64,000 bases of DNA, taken from positions 29,450 to 93,449 of the forward strand of contig JAFALK010000018.1 of NCBI GenBank assembly GCA_019234295.1. The letters are read 5' to 3'. The notes beneath the pieces were generated by a model, which was not told the DNA's origin, ran no database searches, and worked only from the letters and a program-made list of their open reading frames with translations. Made by a program: the position numbers and the translations under genes. Origin of the DNA: Roseateles sp. GTDB lineage: Bacteria > Pseudomonadota > Gammaproteobacteria > Burkholderiales > Burkholderiaceae_C. Shown piece after piece: positions 61,262-64,000 of the stretch (position 1 is its first letter; each line of letters begins with the position of its first letter).

Positions 61262-62178
61262 CGCACGGTGTCCGCGAAATGCAGGACCTCGAAGCGCACC
61301 GAGGGCGCACCGACTTCGATCGGCGGGCTGCCCAGGCCGATCACGCCGCTGCCATGCAGGGTGCAGCCACCGCGCTTGAGGCTGACGATCTCGCCCGCGT
61401 TGGCGAAGCGCACGTAGGTGCCGTTGTAGGAGAGATCGGTCACCGAGAAGCTGCCGCCGTTCCATTCGATGCGGGCGTGCGAGCGGGAGACGCGGCCGTC
61501 GGTGATGCAGTAGGTGGCCTGGGTGGAGCGGCCCAGCACGATGGGCATGGCCTCGATGTCGAAGACGCGGTCCAGGTCCATCCACACCAGCCGGATGCCG
61601 TCGGGCGTGGCGTTGTGCACCACTTCGCCGAACTGGGTGACCACGTCGCCGGCCACCTGCTGGTCCAGCACGTGAACGTGGACCGGCTCGGCACGCCCGC
61701 GGACGTTGATGAGATCGAGGCTGCGAAAGCGCGCCTTCTGCTGGCTGGGAAGGCCTTCGAGCACCTCGGCGGTGATCAAGGTTTCGTTGTCACCGGCATG
61801 GTCGAGCAGGCGGGCGGCCACGTTGACGGCGTCGCCGAAGCAGTCGCCGCTGAGCTCTACGACCTCGCCACGCGCCAGCGCCACTTGCATGCGCAGGCCG
61901 CGCGAGTTGGCGCGCTTGCTGCGGGAATTGGCGCGCTCAAGGAAGTCATGCATGCGAGCCGCGGCCTTGACGCCGTCGCGAGGCGAGGAGAACACTGCCA
62001 TCAGGCCATCGCCCAGGGTCTTGATCAGCTTGCCGCTGCACTCGTCCACCGCTCGCCCGATCTGGCTCACCGCGTGGGTGACGACTGCGCTGGCCTCGGC
62101 ATTGCCCAGAGTCTCGTAGAGCCCGGTGCTGCCGCGCAAGTCGGCGAACAGAACGGTCAACTCACGGATTTCGGTCAT
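61258..62178 (-). CDS. Class III adenylate cyclase with C-terminal FHA domain
   Basis: The 306-residue soluble protein has an N-terminal cyclase domain with all canonical residues: metal-binding Asp13 (FADLRGST) and Asp57 (KTLGDG), adenine-selecting Lys53 and Asp112, and transition-state Asn119 and Arg123 (GDCFGDAVNVAAR). Residues 213-290 form an FHA domain (LGRSTQATYCITDGRVSRSHARI split: LGRS, VSRSHAR, YNGTYVR) that would bind phosphothreonine. No transmembrane or sensor domain is present. The product should be cAMP. Its stop overlaps hemH (TTGA), so it is the first gene of a run leading to hslR. A CRP-type palindrome lies just upstream. Confidence 0.88.
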   Translation of the reverse strand: MTEIRELTVLFADLRGSTGLYETLGNAEASAVVTHAVSQIGRAVDECSGKLIKTLGDGLMAVFSSPRDGVKAAARMHDFLERANSRSKRANSRGLRMQVALARGEVVELSGDCFGDAVNVAARLLDHAGDNETLITAEVLEGLPSQQKARFRSLDLINVRGRAEPVHVHVLDQQVAGDVVTQFGEVVHNATPDGIRLVWMDLDRVFDIEAMPIVLGRSTQATYCITDGRVSRSHARIEWNGGSFSVTDLSYNGTYVRFANAGEIVSLKRGGCTLHGSGVIGLGSPPIEVGAPSVRFEVLHFADTVR

Positions 62179-62200
62179 GGCGCAGGGGGCAGGCGTGGGC

Positions 62201-62216
62201 TGTGAAACTTTTCACA
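62201..62216. promoter_or_regulatory. CRP-type binding site upstream of the cyclase gene
   Basis: TGTGAAACTTTTCACA is a perfect TGTGA-N6-TCACA site, extended by one more pair (CTGTGAAA...TTTCACAG). It lies 22 bp before the cyclase ATG. On the minus strand TACACT (62216-62221) may be the -10, so the site would sit at the transcription start, a position expected for repression. Confidence 0.65.
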
Positions 62217-62221
62217 GTGTA
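62216..62221 (-). promoter_or_regulatory. Possible -10 of the cyclase-hemH operon
   Basis: GCTACACTG on the minus strand resembles the GCTACAAT-type -10 boxes seen elsewhere in the window. No good -35 is visible at 17 bp. Confidence 0.35.
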
Positions 62222-62735
62222 GCGGCGCAACCCCCCTGGGCGAGGACTCGTGAAAACGCGAGCGTGTCCGCGGCGGCAATGTGCGATGTGTGAACAAACT
62301 GAGCTGACGAGCGTACAGCCACCGGACGCGCGGGATGGACGCCGTTGAGGCGGCACGGATCTGCGAGGCCGCCTCGCGGCCCACCATGTGCTTCGTGCCG
62401 CCCAAGACCGGGGTGCAGCCCAGACTCCGTGCACATGCAGCAGGGAACCGGCGCGGCGCTCGTACACGAACGGATCAAGACAACGCACCAGATGCATGGC
62501 GTTGCGACGCACCGCTTCGTGCCACGACCGGGCTGTGATGAACGTGGCCACCTCGCCCCTCCGTGCGTTGCCTCGCATCCGCTTGCCATTCGTCAGGCCA
62601 GCGCTTTGCCATCGGGCTTGCTTCCAGGCCCGCAGTCGTCCCCCCCCCCGCAACACTGGCCTTCGGCTCACCATTGCCATCGCCAGGGCTGGCAGAGGAC
62701 TCTCACCTCCAAGTCAGTGCGCCAGCCGGGCGCAC
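62222..62735 (-). mobile_element. Group II intron-like remnant (5' part, no ORF)
   Basis: Read on the minus strand, the region begins at 62735 with GTGCGCCCGGCTGGCGCACT, which forms a GTGCGCC/GGCGCAC hairpin. GGAGGTGAGAGTCCTC follows, then GAGCCGAAGGC, and further on GCCTGGAAGCAAGCCCGATG and GGCCTGACGAATGGCAAGCG. GTGCG at the 5' end and the GAGGTGAnAGTCCTC segment are typical of bacterial group II intron domain I. I find no reverse transcriptase and no domain V, so it looks truncated. The downstream limit is unknown. A run of ten G (62640-62649) interrupts it. No protein gene is convincing anywhere between 62179 and 62851. Confidence 0.5.
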
Positions 62736-62740
62736 CAATG

Positions 62741-62774
62741 AAAAACACCCCGGAAGACTTGCGTCACCGGGGTG
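62741..62774 (-). terminator. Intrinsic terminator of rpoD
   Basis: On the minus strand CACCCCGG pairs with CCGGGGTG across a 13-base loop and is followed by TTTTT. It lies about 80 bp after the rpoD stop. A second stem, AGGGCCG/CGGCCCT (62808-62831), lies between it and the stop codon. The group II intron-like sequence starts five bases beyond the T run. Confidence 0.8.
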
Positions 62775-62851
62775 CTCGTACTTGAGAAGATGGGGTGACC
62801 ATCTCATCAGGGCCGGAGAAGTTTCGGCCCTTCGTCATTCGAGACGATCCC

Positions 62852-64000
<1,149 letters not shown>

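Noticed and set aside
62212..62680. Overlapping minus-strand frames in the region before rpoD, possibly a decayed protein gene
   Set aside because: Apparent similarity shifts between frames, there is no ribosome site, and the RNA-like intron signatures explain the region better.

Overview
The window is high-GC, densely packed DNA whose gene content and gene order point to a betaproteobacterium of the order Burkholderiales. The diagnostic blocks are ndk-rlmN-pilF-rodZ-ispG-hisS-yfgM-bamB-der-hfq-hflX-hflK-hflC-hisZ-purA, the rpsB-tsf-pyrH-frr-uppS-cdsA-dxr-rseP-bamA-skp-lpxD-fabZ-lpxA-lpxB-rnhB operon, rpsF-priB-rpsR-rplI-dnaB, and hemH-hslR-grpE-dnaK-dnaJ. Use of HisZ as a separate regulatory subunit, a short Hfq and PriB between rpsF and rpsR fit the same group. 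I cannot name a genus from sequence alone. Most of the window is conserved housekeeping chromosome. I see no rRNA, CRISPR array, intact insertion sequence or prophage.

Layout. 1-6.7 kb: the 3' part of a DinG/YoaA-type helicase, a small lipoprotein, divergent bamD and rluD, then scpB-rluB. 6.8-15.8 kb: the ndk-to-der cluster, covering nucleotide balance, rRNA/tRNA methylation, pilus and cell-shape factors, isoprenoid synthesis, histidyl-tRNA synthetase, outer-membrane assembly and ribosome assembly. 15.9-22.9 kb: hfq, hflX, hflKC, a DUF2065 peptide, hisZ, purA and a phosphoribosyltransferase, closed by a strong bidirectional terminator. A minus-strand tRNA-Leu(CAG) then faces rnr. 25.4-29.6 kb: a minus-strand group with an amidase, a D-amino-acid-dehydrogenase-like enzyme, a bifunctional NAD(P)HX repair enzyme and a small monooxygenase-fold protein. 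29.7-44.9 kb: the long envelope/translation operon from rpsB to an SpoU-type RNA methyltransferase. 45-51.6 kb: a small unknown gene, an EamA transporter, divergent ppsR/ppsA and a sodium:solute symporter. 51.7-54.8 kb: rpsF-priB-rpsR-rplI, then dnaB. 54.8-55.9 kb: a PA0069-type radical SAM gene behind a LexA box. 56-62.2 kb (minus strand): adenylate cyclase/FHA protein, hemH, hslR, grpE, dnaK, dnaJ. 62.2-64 kb: a 670-bp region without a convincing gene, then the 3' part of rpoD running off the window.

The points most worth a second look are at the right-hand end. (1) A perfect TGTGA-N6-TCACA CRP-type palindrome lies 22 bp before a complete class III adenylate cyclase fused to an FHA domain, whose gene overlaps hemH. 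(2) The rpoD terminator is followed, 5 nt past its T run, by a sequence that begins like a bacterial group II intron (GTGCGCC) but has no reverse transcriptase or recognisable domain V. (3) The rpoD fragment looks mosaic: its C-terminal part is betaproteobacterial and its N-terminal part alphaproteobacterial, with the change inside the nearly invariant region 2, so a misassembly or recombination must be considered. (4) A LexA box overlaps the -10 of an apparently leaderless radical SAM gene.

Regulatory features supported by sequence include a sigma-32 promoter before grpE, structured leaders before rpsB and rpsF, a 12-bp direct repeat in the dnaK leader, near-consensus DnaA boxes before dnaB, and small ORFs that bridge lpxA/lpxB and rnhB/RNA methyltransferase with overlapping stops and starts. 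Function assignments rest on motifs and conserved neighbourhoods read by eye; no database search was run.
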